Source: Micromonospora sp. HK10 (GTDB taxonomy: Bacteria; Actinomycetota; Actinomycetes; Mycobacteriales; Micromonosporaceae). From it: a DNA stretch of 59,694 nt. Made by a program: the position numbers and the translations under genes. The notes beneath the pieces are model-generated. The model was given only the letters and a program-made list of their open reading frames with translations, did not search any database and was not told where the DNA came from. Where the stretch lies: the NCBI RefSeq assembly GCF_000982955.1, contig NZ_KQ058833.1, forward strand, positions 1 through 59,694, written 5' to 3'. This document shows, one piece after another, positions 50,424 through 58,269 of the stretch (within the stretch, counting starts at the first letter, position 1; every line of letters starts with the position of its first letter).

Positions 50424-51524
50424 TCAGAGGCAGGAGTGCAGGGCGTCGATCAGGTCGTCGACCCGGTCGTGGCTGGCCAGCCGGGCCGTCGCGTACGCGA
50501 AGAGGTAGCCGCGGTCGGGGTCGGCCCAGGCGCTGCTGCCCCCGAGCCCGGCCATCCCCCAGCTCCCGTCCGGCTCCCGCTGCATGCCCAACGTCCAGCA
50601 CACCTGCCGGTCCAGCACCAGGTCCGGGCCGTCGTACTGCACCCGGGTCGCCTCGCCGACCAGTTCCGGGCTGAACAACCGCACCCCGTCCAGGGTGCCG
50701 CCGGCCAGCAGGCCCGCGTAGAGGCGGGTCAGGGCCGCCGGGGTGGCGTGCAGGTTCACCGCCGGCATCTCGGCGGCACGCCAGAGCGGGCTGTTCAGCA
50801 CCGCCAGGTCCAGGCCGCCGGCCGGATTGCCCATCGCCCGGGCCCGCAGCGACCCCGGCTCACCGAGGGACCGCACCGGCCAGTCCGGATCGGCGTACGA
50901 CAGGTCGGCGCAGCGCGCCTGGTCCGCCGCGCCCAGCCCGAAGGCCAGGTCGAGGCGCCACGGGCCGGCGATCTCCTCGGCCAGGAACCGCCCCAGCGGC
51001 CGCCCGTCCACCCGCCGGACGACCTCGCCCACCAGGTGCCCGTACGTCCAGGCGTGCTCGCCCGCGACGGTGCCCGGCGTCCACTCCGGTTCGGCGGCGG
51101 CCAGGTCGGCGCAGAGCAACCCCCAGTCGGCGACCGCACCGGCGGGCCGGGGCACCGGAAAGGCCGGCAGCCCGGCGGTGTGGTCGAGCACCTGCCGCAC
51201 GGTGGCCGGGGCGTGGAACTCCGGCCAGTACGCCGACACCGGCGCGTCCAGGTCGACCCGGCCCCGGTCGACCAGCAGGAGCAGGCAGAGCGCGGCCACC
51301 GGCTTGCCCACCGAGTAGACGTTGACCAGGGTGTCCGGCCGCCACGGGTCGGCGGCACCCACCACCGGGACGGGCACCCCGGGAGCGACCACCGCCCGGG
51401 TCCCGCCGAGCAGGTCGACGACGGGCGCCCCGTCGTACCAGATGCTCAGGGCCGCGCCGGTCTCCCGGCCGGCGCCGAACAGGTCGTGGAAGCAGTCCCG
51501 GACCGGGGCGAAGCGTGCGTGCAC
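50424..51524 (-). CDS. Serine hydrolase, class C beta-lactamase-related
   Basis: A 366-aa cytoplasmic-looking hydrolase (no signal peptide). The nucleophile motif S-x-x-K is Ser71/Lys74 in YSVGKP. The second-motif tyrosine is in WTYGHLVGEV. C-terminal elements (GMAGLGGSSAWADP) match the family of esterases and beta-lactamase-like EstB enzymes. The substrate is unknown; a resistance role is not implied. The GTG at 51524 gives the family start. It is divergent from the oxidoreductase gene across 91 bp. Confidence 0.87.
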   Translation of the reverse strand: MHARFAPVRDCFHDLFGAGRETGAALSIWYDGAPVVDLLGGTRAVVAPGVPVPVVGAADPWRPDTLVNVYSVGKPVAALCLLLLVDRGRVDLDAPVSAYWPEFHAPATVRQVLDHTAGLPAFPVPRPAGAVADWGLLCADLAAAEPEWTPGTVAGEHAWTYGHLVGEVVRRVDGRPLGRFLAEEIAGPWRLDLAFGLGAADQARCADLSYADPDWPVRSLGEPGSLRARAMGNPAGGLDLAVLNSPLWRAAEMPAVNLHATPAALTRLYAGLLAGGTLDGVRLFSPELVGEATRVQYDGPDLVLDRQVCWTLGMQREPDGSWGMAGLGGSSAWADPDRGYLFAYATARLASHDRVDDLIDALHSCL

Positions 51525-51615
51525 CCGGCCACGGTAGCCGTCGGGCGGGTGACCGGGGTGGGAATTCCGGCCCGCTGCGATGGCCGGACGCCCGCCGGTG
51601 GGTGATGCTGGCGGG

Positions 51616-53100
51616 ATGGCGGAACCGGAACTGGTGGACGTGGTCGTGGTCGGGCTCGGCGTCGGTGGCGAGGAGGTGGCCGGGCGGCTCGCCGAAGCCG
51701 GCCTCACCGTCGTCGGCGTCGAACGGGACCTGGTCGGCGGGGAGTGCCCGTACTGGGGCTGCATCCCCAGCAAGATGATGATCCGGGCGGCGAACGCGCT
51801 GGCCGAGGCGCACCGGGTCAACGAGCTGGCCGGCACGGCCGAGGTGCGGCCCGACTGGGCGCCGGTGGCGAAGCGGATCCGCGAGGAGGCCACCGACACC
51901 TGGGACGACAGGGCGGCGGTGGACCGTTTCGTCGGCAAGGGCGGCCGGTTCGTGCGGGGCAGCGGCCGGCTCGACGGCCCGAACCGGGTACGCGTCGGCG
52001 ACCAGGTTTTCGAAGCCCGGTACGGGATCGTGCTCGGCACCGGCACCCGCCCCTCGGTGCCGCCCATCGACGGGCTCGCGGACACCCCGTACTGGACCAA
52101 CCACCAGGCGATCGAGGTCGAGGAGCTGCCCGGGTCGCTGCTGGTGCTGGGCGGCGGCGCGATCGGGCTGGAACTGGCCCAGGTCTTCGCCCGGTTCGGT
52201 GTCCGGGTGACGGTCGTCGAGGCGGCCGACCGGGTGCTCGCGGTGGAGGAGCCGGAGGCGTCGGAGGTCGCGGCGGCGGCGCTGCGCGCCGACGGGGTGA
52301 CCATCGAGACCGGGGTCAAGGCCGAGCGGGTCAGCCACGACGGCTCCGGCTTCGCCGTGCACGCGGGCGAGCGCCGGTTCACCGCCGACCGGCTGCTCGT
52401 GGTGACCGGCCGCCGGGCGCACCTGGACGAGCTGGGCCTGGACACCGTCGGTGTCGACGCCGGGCAGCGCTACCTGCCGGTGGACCACCGGATGCACGTC
52501 ACGGACGGGATCTGGGCGGTCGGCGACCTCACCGGCGAGGGTGCCTTCACGCACATCGCCATGTACCAGGCGGCCATCGTGGTGGCGGACGTCCTCGACC
52601 ACATGCGACGGACCAGGGGCGGCCCGGACGCCAGCGGCACCGCGAGCGTGATGGGCGGCGCGGCCGGGGTGGTCAGCGCCGTCGGCGGGGCGATGAGCGC
52701 CGGCAGCTCGGGCGGGGCGCCGGGCAGCGTGCCGGTCGCCGACTACCGGGCGCTGCCCCGGGTCACCTTCACCGATCCCGAGGTGGGGGCGGTCGGCCTC
52801 ACCGAGCGGCAGGCCCGCGAGCGCGGCATCAACGTGCAGGTCGGCTACACCGATCTCACCGCGTCGACCCGGGGCTGGATCCACAAGGCCGGCAACGCCG
52901 GCTTCATCAAGCTGGTCGCCGACGCCGACCAGGGCGTGCTGATCGGCGCCACCTCGGTCGGCCCGGCCGGGGGCGAGGTGCTCTCCGCGCTGGTGGTGGC
53001 GGTGCACGCGGCCGTGCCGGTCAGCCAGCTCCGGCACATGATCTACGCGTACCCGACCTTCCACCGGGCGATCGAGGAAGCCCTGCGGTCGCTGAAGTAG
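51616..53100 (+). CDS. FAD-dependent disulfide oxidoreductase (lipoamide dehydrogenase-like)
   Basis: A 494-aa enzyme of the pyridine nucleotide-disulfide family. The FAD site GLGVGGEEVA, redox pair Cys44/Cys49 in GGECPYWGCIPSK and NAD(P) site LVLGGGAIGLELA are intact. The C-terminal dimer domain reads YAYPTFHRAIEEAL, so the usual His of the H-P-T motif is Tyr. A Gly/Ala/Ser insert of about 45 residues (about 329-373) separates the FAD and dimer domains. The substrate is unknown; mercuric-reductase-like proteins share this layout. It converges with the crotonase gene 2 nt away. Confidence 0.88.
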   Translation: MAEPELVDVVVVGLGVGGEEVAGRLAEAGLTVVGVERDLVGGECPYWGCIPSKMMIRAANALAEAHRVNELAGTAEVRPDWAPVAKRIREEATDTWDDRAAVDRFVGKGGRFVRGSGRLDGPNRVRVGDQVFEARYGIVLGTGTRPSVPPIDGLADTPYWTNHQAIEVEELPGSLLVLGGGAIGLELAQVFARFGVRVTVVEAADRVLAVEEPEASEVAAAALRADGVTIETGVKAERVSHDGSGFAVHAGERRFTADRLLVVTGRRAHLDELGLDTVGVDAGQRYLPVDHRMHVTDGIWAVGDLTGEGAFTHIAMYQAAIVVADVLDHMRRTRGGPDASGTASVMGGAAGVVSAVGGAMSAGSSGGAPGSVPVADYRALPRVTFTDPEVGAVGLTERQARERGINVQVGYTDLTASTRGWIHKAGNAGFIKLVADADQGVLIGATSVGPAGGEVLSALVVAVHAAVPVSQLRHMIYAYPTFHRAIEEALRSLK

Positions 53101-53102
53101 CG

Positions 53103-53867
53103 TCAGTCGGCGGCTGCGCCGTGCCGGCCCGCGCCCGCGGTGAACCGCGCCGCGCCCTGGACCGCGTCGGTGATCAGTGACTCCGTGCCGAAGGCGAGTT
53201 CGGTGGCCATCGCCTCGGGTTCGGGCAGGCCGGCACCCGCCAGCAGCGCCGCCCGGTCGTTGCGCAGGCAGGTCTGCGGGAACCGGGCGATCTCGGCGGC
53301 GAGCCGCTCGGCCGCCGCCCGGGCCTCACCCGGCGCGACCAGCCGGTTCACCAGACCCATCGCGTACGCCTCGTCGGCCGGGACGGCGCGGCCGGTGAGG
53401 ATCAGGTCCATCGCCCGGCTCTCCCCGATCAGCCGGGGCAGCCGCACCGTCCCGCCGTCGATCAGCGGTACGCCCCACCGCCGGCAGAACACCCCGAGGG
53501 TGGCGTCGGATTCGGCGACCCGCAGGTCGCACCAGAGCGCGAGCTCGAGACCGCCGGCCACGGCGTACCCGGAAATCGCGGCGATGACCGGCTTCGACAG
53601 CCGCATCCGGGTGGGGCCCATGGGGCCGTCGCCCTCCGGCTCGACGCGGTTGCCGCGCGGCGTACCGATGGCTTTGAGGTCGGCGCCCGCGCAGAACGTG
53701 CCGCCCGCGCCCCAGAGCACGGCGACCGCCGCCCCAGGGTCGGCCTCGAAGGCGCGGAAGGCGTCCGCCAGGGCCCGGGCGGTCGGGCCGTCGACGGCGT
53801 TGCGGGCCTCCGGCCGGTCCAGGATCACCGTGGTCACCGGCCCGGCGTGCGCGACGCGTACCCCCAT
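53103..53867 (-). CDS. Enoyl-CoA hydratase/isomerase family protein
   Basis: A 254-aa crotonase. The opening ILDRPEARNAVDG, oxyanion-hole strand GTFCAGADLKAIG and GYAVAGGLELALWCDLR are clear, and the RLPRLIGESRAMDLILTGR block follows. Catalytic acids of true hydratases are not both evident, so an isomerase or other activity is possible. It stands alone, with 2 nt to the convergent oxidoreductase stop and no terminator between them. Confidence 0.88.
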   Translation of the reverse strand: MGVRVAHAGPVTTVILDRPEARNAVDGPTARALADAFRAFEADPGAAVAVLWGAGGTFCAGADLKAIGTPRGNRVEPEGDGPMGPTRMRLSKPVIAAISGYAVAGGLELALWCDLRVAESDATLGVFCRRWGVPLIDGGTVRLPRLIGESRAMDLILTGRAVPADEAYAMGLVNRLVAPGEARAAAERLAAEIARFPQTCLRNDRAALLAGAGLPEPEAMATELAFGTESLITDAVQGAARFTAGAGRHGAAAD

Positions 53868-54016
53868 CGGATCAGCATGCCCCCGACGGTGGCCGGCGCG
53901 CCAGCCGGCGTCGGGTCCAGGTCGTCATGCCTCTCGTGGCGCGCGTCGTCGCGGGCCCGGCGGGGGTGGGTCATGGGTCGGCGGCCGCTACGGACTTGAT
54001 GGCGTGGGTGGATCGC

Positions 54017-54208
54017 TCAGCCGCGGGTGGGTGGTTGGGTGAGGAAGGTGCGCCAGGCGGTGGGGGTGAAGGTGAGGGCCGGGCCGGTCGGGTCCTTGGA
54101 GTCGCGGACCGCGACCAGGCCGGGCAGGTTGTCGGCGACCTCGACACAGTTGCCGCCGTTGCCGCTGCTGCGGCTGCTCTTGCGCCACCGGGCGCCCGTC
54201 AGTTCCAT
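54017..54208 (-). CDS. DUF397 protein
   Basis: A 63-aa DUF397 protein with the family core WRKSSRSSGNGGNCVEVA, then VAVRDSKDPTGPALTFTP and a terminal W-x-x-F. Such genes normally follow an XRE/DUF5753 regulator gene and are linked to developmental control. Here its partner is truncated. The ATG at 54208 overlaps the remnant's stop by 10 nt. Confidence 0.9.
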   Translation of the reverse strand: MELTGARWRKSSRSSGNGGNCVEVADNLPGLVAVRDSKDPTGPALTFTPTAWRTFLTQPPTRG

Positions 54209-54429
54209 GTCTCCGCCACTTCCATGATGAGATCGACCGACTGCCAGTGGGAGAGCGCCTCGCCGCGCACGTTCTCCCAGGCGGCCATTATCGCCGCGAG
54301 GTCATCGACATCGCTAACCACTTGTCCCTGGACCTGGTTGTCGAGGTAGCCGGCGAGCCGGTGGTCCGGGCACTGCGCGATCACGAACGGCCCGTTCAGC
54401 CCGGCATAGGCGCCCACCGAGGACGGCAC
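54199..54429 (-). pseudogene. 5'-truncated DUF5753 (XRE regulator) gene
   Basis: The 76-residue frame contains only the C-terminal end of a DUF5753 protein: GLNGPFVIAQCPD, LAGYLDNQVQGQVV, and the closing SVDLIMEVAETW. The N-terminal XRE helix-turn-helix and most of the ligand domain (about 200 residues) are missing. In-frame sequence upstream becomes Pro-rich and unrelated, and an opposite-strand gene begins within 6 bp. A GTG at 54429 could still start a peptide, but it would not bind DNA. Confidence 0.7.
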
Positions 54430-54458
54430 GACGGGTGGCGGCGGAACGGCGGTCCGAG

Positions 54459-54707
54459 GTGAGCCGGCCCGCCCGCCCCCACCTGCCGATGCGACCGCTG
54501 TGGCTCTGCCGGGCCTGTGCCGCGCCGTGGCCCTGCCAGCCGGCGCGGCTCGCGCTGCTGGTGGAGTACCGCGCGGATCGGAGCGCCCTGCTGATCTACC
54601 TGAGCACCCTGATGGCCGAGGCCGGTACGCAGCTGTCGCACCTCAACGGGTCGGCGATCGCCGACGACCTGACCGAACGGTTCCTGGCCTGGGCGCGAGC
54701 CCGCTGA
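54459..54707 (+). CDS. Small Cys-rich protein (often labelled flavin reductase)
   Basis: An 82-aa protein (GTG at 54459; GTG at 54435 or ATG at 54489 possible) with LWLCRACAAPWPC near the N-terminus, a three-Cys zinc-like knuckle, followed by LALLVEYRADRSALLIYLS and a helical C-terminus. Similar genes accompany XRE/DUF5753-DUF397 loci in Micromonosporaceae and are often called flavin reductase without support. It starts right at the breakpoint of the truncated DUF5753 gene. Confidence 0.6.
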   Translation: MSRPARPHLPMRPLWLCRACAAPWPCQPARLALLVEYRADRSALLIYLSTLMAEAGTQLSHLNGSAIADDLTERFLAWARAR

Positions 54708-54740
54708 CACCGGCTCCCGGGCGGAAACCGTGCCGCGCGC

Positions 54741-55199
54741 TCAACCCTCGCCGAGGTCGAGGCGGACCAACGGCAGCCGGGCGTCGACGTCGGCGGGCAG
54801 CGGCCCGGTGTCGCGCAGTTCCGGGATGTCGAGGGTACGGCCGAGGGCGGCCGCCGCCCGCCGGTGGCGTCGCCGGTAGATCTCCAGCCGCTGCCGGGTC
54901 TCCTCGCCGGTCAGCACGGTGGCTCGGGCCGGGACGCCCCGCTGAGGGCCGGTCCAGACCCGGACGTGCGGATCGGCCCGCAGGTTACGGAACCACTGCG
55001 AGTCCTGGCCGTGCCCGGAGGCGATGAAGAGGCAGCCCGGCTCCCGGTCGGCCACCTCCAGCACCACGTAGCGGGGCAGGCCGGAGCGGCGCCCCCGGTG
55101 CTCCAGCATCAGCAGCCGGCGGCCGAGCAGTCGGCCGAGGCCGTGGCGGTAGAGGGGGATCGGAGCGCGGGCGAGCCAGCGCGGGATGCGGCGGGCCAT
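54741..55199 (-). CDS. Deazaflavin (F420)-dependent nitroreductase-family protein
   Basis: A 152-aa split-barrel protein of the Ddn family. Typical elements are RLLMLEHRGRRSG, the strand VVLEVADREPGCLFIASGHG, and WFRNLRADPHVRVWTG. Ddn-type enzymes use F420H2 to reduce quinones or nitro compounds; the physiological substrate here is unknown. The ATG at 55199 gives the Arg-rich N-terminus common in the family. Confidence 0.9.
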   Translation of the reverse strand: MARRIPRWLARAPIPLYRHGLGRLLGRRLLMLEHRGRRSGLPRYVVLEVADREPGCLFIASGHGQDSQWFRNLRADPHVRVWTGPQRGVPARATVLTGEETRQRLEIYRRRHRRAAAALGRTLDIPELRDTGPLPADVDARLPLVRLDLGEG

Positions 55200-55254
55200 G
55201 CACCCGACGCTACCGCCCCGGCCCGGATCGCCTCGTCCCGCCTGCCGGCCCTGG

Positions 55255-55344
55255 CCCTGGCTTCAGCCCCGGCCCTGGCTTCGGCCCCGGCCCTGGCTTC
55301 GGCCCCGGCTCTGGCCCCGGCTTCGACCCCGGCCCTGGCTCGGG
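55255..55344. repeat. 18-bp tandem repeat (minisatellite)
   Basis: CCCTGGCTTCAGCCCCGG and two CCCTGGCTTCGGCCCCGG copies are followed by shorter degenerate units of 12 bp. It lies between divergent genes, so it may overlap their promoters. No real gene covers it. Confidence 0.65.
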
Positions 55345-55466
55345 TCGGGCTGGCTCGGCTCCGAGGACGTTGCCGCGATCGGTGGCCGGCGGGGCGGAAC
55401 CACCCGATGGCGTGAATCGTCGGTGCCGCCCGGTTTGGGAGTCCTCCTGCCGGGAAGTCGGACCAG

Positions 55467-56318
55467 GTGCGCGAACTACTGACGAAACTCGAACAGACCA
55501 CGGCGCTGGACCGGGTCGGTGACCGGTTGCAGCGCGCCGTCCAGGGCACCCTGCGCTCCCAGCGGATCCGGGACCTGCTGCACGGGGTCTGGCTCGGTCA
55601 CCCGCTGCACCCGGCGATGGTGCAGGTACCGGTCGGCGCATGGATCTCGGCGGCGATCGTCGACCTGATGCCCGGTCAGCGTCGGGCCGCCACCGCCCTG
55701 GTCGCGGTCGGTACGGTCAGCGCCGTGCCGGCGGCCGTGGCGGGGCTCAACGACTGGGCCTCGCTCTCCCGTGACCAGCGCCGGATCGGCCTGGTGCACG
55801 CCGCCGCCAACACCATCGGCCTGACCCTCTACGCGAGTTCGCTGGCCGCCCGGCTCAACGGCCGGCACGGGATGGGCAAGGCGCTGGCCTACCTGGGGCT
55901 GTCGGCGGCGAGCGCCGGGGCGTACCTGGGTGGGCACCTCGCGTACAAGCAGGGCGCGCAGGTCAGCCAGAGCATCTCCGAGCTGCACCTGATCAGCGAC
56001 GGCTGGCACCCGGTGGGCGACCTGAGCAGCCTGCCGCAGCGGCAGTTGGTCACCCGGGAGATCGACGACGTGTCGGTGATCCTGTACCGGCACGGCGACG
56101 ACGTCACCGTGATGCTGGAGCGCTGCCCGCACCAGAGCGGCCCGCTCGGCGAGGGCGAGGTGCAGGAGATCGACGGCCACGCCTGCGTGGTGTGTCCGTG
56201 GCACGGCAGCGCGTTCCGGCTCAACGGCGGTGAGGTGGTGCACGGGCCGTCCGGCAACGACCAGGTCGTCCTGCCCACCCGCGTGGTCAACGGCCGCCTC
56301 GAGGCCCGCCTCCCCTGA
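55467..56318 (+). CDS. DUF2231 membrane domain fused to a Rieske 2Fe-2S domain
   Basis: A 283-aa protein. Residues 40-165 form a DUF2231-type domain with about four transmembrane segments (GHPLHPAMVQVPVGAWI, then GLTLYASSLAARL). Residues 185-283 form a Rieske domain with ligands Cys220, His222, Cys243 and His246 in CPH and CPWH. Topology suggests a membrane-tethered electron carrier. The GTG at 55467 is the only start before the membrane region. The redox partner is unknown. Confidence 0.9.
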   Translation: MRELLTKLEQTTALDRVGDRLQRAVQGTLRSQRIRDLLHGVWLGHPLHPAMVQVPVGAWISAAIVDLMPGQRRAATALVAVGTVSAVPAAVAGLNDWASLSRDQRRIGLVHAAANTIGLTLYASSLAARLNGRHGMGKALAYLGLSAASAGAYLGGHLAYKQGAQVSQSISELHLISDGWHPVGDLSSLPQRQLVTREIDDVSVILYRHGDDVTVMLERCPHQSGPLGEGEVQEIDGHACVVCPWHGSAFRLNGGEVVHGPSGNDQVVLPTRVVNGRLEARLP

Positions 56319-56451
56319 CCTAACACCCCTGGCCGTGCTCCGCCACGGCTCACTCCTCGCGGTGGGCCGTGCGCCGTCACCCCAGGCGGCGCGCCGTGCG
56401 CACTCACCCGTCGCGGTGCGCCGCGCGCCGTTACCGCTCAACCGTCACTGT
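56319..56451. other. Gene-free region, degenerate GCCGTGCGC repeats
   Basis: This is the first part of a 600-bp gap. It shows loose repeats of GCCGTGCGC/GCGCGCCGT and CACTCACC words that grade into the exact 27-bp array. No credible gene on either strand. Confidence 0.5.
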
Positions 56452-56532
56452 GTGCCGTCACCGCTCACTCGCCGGCGCGTGCCGTCACCGCTCACTCGCC
56501 GGCGCGTGCCGTCACCGCTCACTCGCCGCCGC
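56452..56532. repeat. 27-bp tandem repeat, three copies
   Basis: Units start at 56452, 56479 and 56506; the first two are identical and the third differs near its end. The unit begins GTGCCGTCACCGCTCACTCG. It could be translated in frame (27 = 9 codons) but lies outside any supported gene. Confidence 0.75.
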
Positions 56533-56611
56533 GCGCCGACCACCGCCGACCCGCTCCCTGTCGATCGCTCCCCATCGCACCCTCGTCCACCTCGCGCCTG
56601 TCAACCGGTGC

Positions 56612-56661
56612 AGATCTTGGTAAAAAACGGCCCCTATAGGGGCCGAAATCTTCCAAGATCT
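56612..56661. repeat. 50-bp symmetric palindrome
   Basis: CGGCCCCTATAGGGGCCG at 56628-56645 is an 18-bp perfect palindrome. AGATCTTGG at 56612-56620 and CCAAGATCT at 56653-56661 are perfect outer arms with the same centre (56636.5). The 7-bp segments between are AT-rich and unpaired. The outer right arm directly abuts the minisatellite. Confidence 0.85.
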
Positions 56662-56663
56662 CC

Positions 56664-56910
56664 AAACCCCCGGAGAGCAAACCCCCGGAGAGCAAACCCC
56701 CGGAGGGCAAGCTCCCGCAGGGCAAGCTCCCGCAGGGCAAGCGCCCAAGGGGCAGGCGTTCGGAGGGCAGGCGTTCGGAGGGGCAGGCGTTCGGAGGGGC
56801 AAGCTTCCGGAGGGCAGGCTCCCGGAGGGGCAGGCTCCCGGAGGGGCAAGCGTCCGGAGGGGGCAAGCGTCCGGAGGGGCAAGCTCCCGGGAGGGCAAGC
56901 TCCCGGGAGA
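56664..56910. repeat. 15-17 bp minisatellite, about 16 units
   Basis: Consensus approximately CCCGGAGGGGCAAGCT. Units drift along the array, with GGAGAGCAAA versions on the left and GGGAGGGCAAGCT versions on the right. It ends just before the LysM gene stop at 56919. There are no unique spacers, so it is not a CRISPR. Confidence 0.8.
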
Positions 56911-56918
56911 GCCGCAGG

Positions 56919-58253
56919 TCAGTCTTTGCGGTGGCGGCCGGTGACCAGGTCGCGGGTCGCGGTGCGGGGCGCCGGGCGGCGGCGCAGTCCGAGCATCGCG
57001 CCGATCTGGGCGCCGACGATGCTCGCCACCGCCAGCACCGCCGAGATGGCCAGTGGCCGGTTCATGCCGTCGTCGACGGTCGCCCGGGAAGCGCCCGCCG
57101 CCATCGCCGGTGGCGGCCCGGCCGGCACCGCCACCGCTGATCCGGGCGTCGCGGTCGGGGCCGCAGTCGGGTCGGCCGGGTCGGGCCGGGTCACCCCGGG
57201 ACGGGTCGGCGCGGGCCTGGCGGCGCTGCTGCCGGCCGGGTCCGGCGCGGTGGTGGTACCGGCGCCGCCGCCGACGGAGGTCGTTCCCGACCCGCCGCCC
57301 GGGGCCGTCGTGGTGCCGGGCGTGGTGGCCGATCCGCCCGGGGTCCGGGTCGAGTTGCCCGGCGTCGTGGCGGACCCGTCGGGGGTACGCGTCGTGCCGC
57401 CCGACTTCCCGCCCGTGCCGCCCGGCTTCCCGCCCGTGTCGCCCGGCTTCCCGCCCGTGCCGCCGGGCGTGACGCTTCCATCCGGCGTGCCGGCCGGCGG
57501 GCGGGACGGGTCGACCACCAGCCGGCCGGTGGCGTGCCGGCGTACCCCGCCGTCGACCGCCCGCTCCGGCAGCTTCAGCAACTGTCCGGGGTGGATCCGG
57601 TCCGGGTCGGCGATCCGGTTGAGCCGGGCCACCTCCCGGTAGCGCTCGAAGTCGTCCAGGTAGCGATCGGCCACGCCGCCCAGGTAGTCGCCCTTGGCCA
57701 CCCGGTACACCGCCGGCTCGGTGGTCACCGAGGCGGCCCGTACCGGCTCGGCGGCGGGACCGGCCGGCGGGGCGACCATCGCGGGGGCGGCGGCGACCGG
57801 TTGCGGGGCGACCACCGCGGGGGCGGCGGCGACCGGCTGCGGGGCGGCCAGGGTGGCGGCGCTCGCCGCGACCGGCGACGCCGCGAGGATCAGCGCCACC
57901 GAGCCGACCAGGGCGGCCGCCGCCCGCTGCTGCCGCCCCATCCCCGGCAGCCGGGGCGCGGGCCGGCGCAGCGCCGCCGCGAGCAGTTCCACCAGTACGG
58001 AGAACGTGAACGTCGCCCAGCCGAACCAGCCGACCACCGCCAACGCCCGCAGGAAGAGCCCGCCGTCGTCGCGGGTGGTCAACGCCGTACCCAGCTCGGC
58101 CAGGGTGGGCAGGTGGTCGGGGAGCGGGTTGCCGGCGAAGGCGAGCAGCGCCACCGGCCCGCCGACCACCACGGCGCAGAGTACGACGAGGGCGCCGAGC
58201 CCGGTGAGGACCTGCCCGGCCCGCCGGGCGGCGGAGCGTTGCGGTGCGGACAT
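56919..58253 (-). CDS. LysM-domain membrane protein of the Tad-type locus
   Basis: A 444-aa protein. Transmembrane segments lie at about 15-40, 70-95 and 108-130. The LysM domain is at about 180-232 (YRVAKGDYLGGVADRYLDDF, then HPGQLLKLP). A long Gly/Thr/Pro linker (TPGG and GGKPGG repeats) leads to a C-terminal transmembrane helix and a basic tail. It probably contacts peptidoglycan for a surface structure. ATG at 58253 gives MSAPQRSAARRAGQVL. It follows the TadG-like gene by 16 nt. Confidence 0.85.
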   Translation of the reverse strand: MSAPQRSAARRAGQVLTGLGALVVLCAVVVGGPVALLAFAGNPLPDHLPTLAELGTALTTRDDGGLFLRALAVVGWFGWATFTFSVLVELLAAALRRPAPRLPGMGRQQRAAAALVGSVALILAASPVAASAATLAAPQPVAAAPAVVAPQPVAAAPAMVAPPAGPAAEPVRAASVTTEPAVYRVAKGDYLGGVADRYLDDFERYREVARLNRIADPDRIHPGQLLKLPERAVDGGVRRHATGRLVVDPSRPPAGTPDGSVTPGGTGGKPGDTGGKPGGTGGKSGGTTRTPDGSATTPGNSTRTPGGSATTPGTTTAPGGGSGTTSVGGGAGTTTAPDPAGSSAARPAPTRPGVTRPDPADPTAAPTATPGSAVAVPAGPPPAMAAGASRATVDDGMNRPLAISAVLAVASIVGAQIGAMLGLRRRPAPRTATRDLVTGRHRKD

Positions 58254-58269
58254 GGCTGCCTTCCCTTCC

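Noticed and set aside
50424..51524. Antibiotic-resistance beta-lactamase
   Set aside because: Only the S-x-x-K family resemblance is present; there is no signal peptide or resistance context, so it is called a serine hydrolase.
54459..54707. Flavin reductase annotation
   Set aside because: At 82 aa with a Cys knuckle it is too short and lacks a flavin-binding fold; the usual label appears unsupported.
56512..56898. Repeat-encoded Cys/Pro-rich peptide on the minus strand
   Set aside because: The pentapeptide-like pattern is produced by the minisatellite; there is no ribosome site and the frame shifts with 15, 16 and 17 bp units.
56664..56910. Possible CRISPR array
   Set aside because: Units are 15-17 bp and directly contiguous, without unique spacers, and no cas genes are present.
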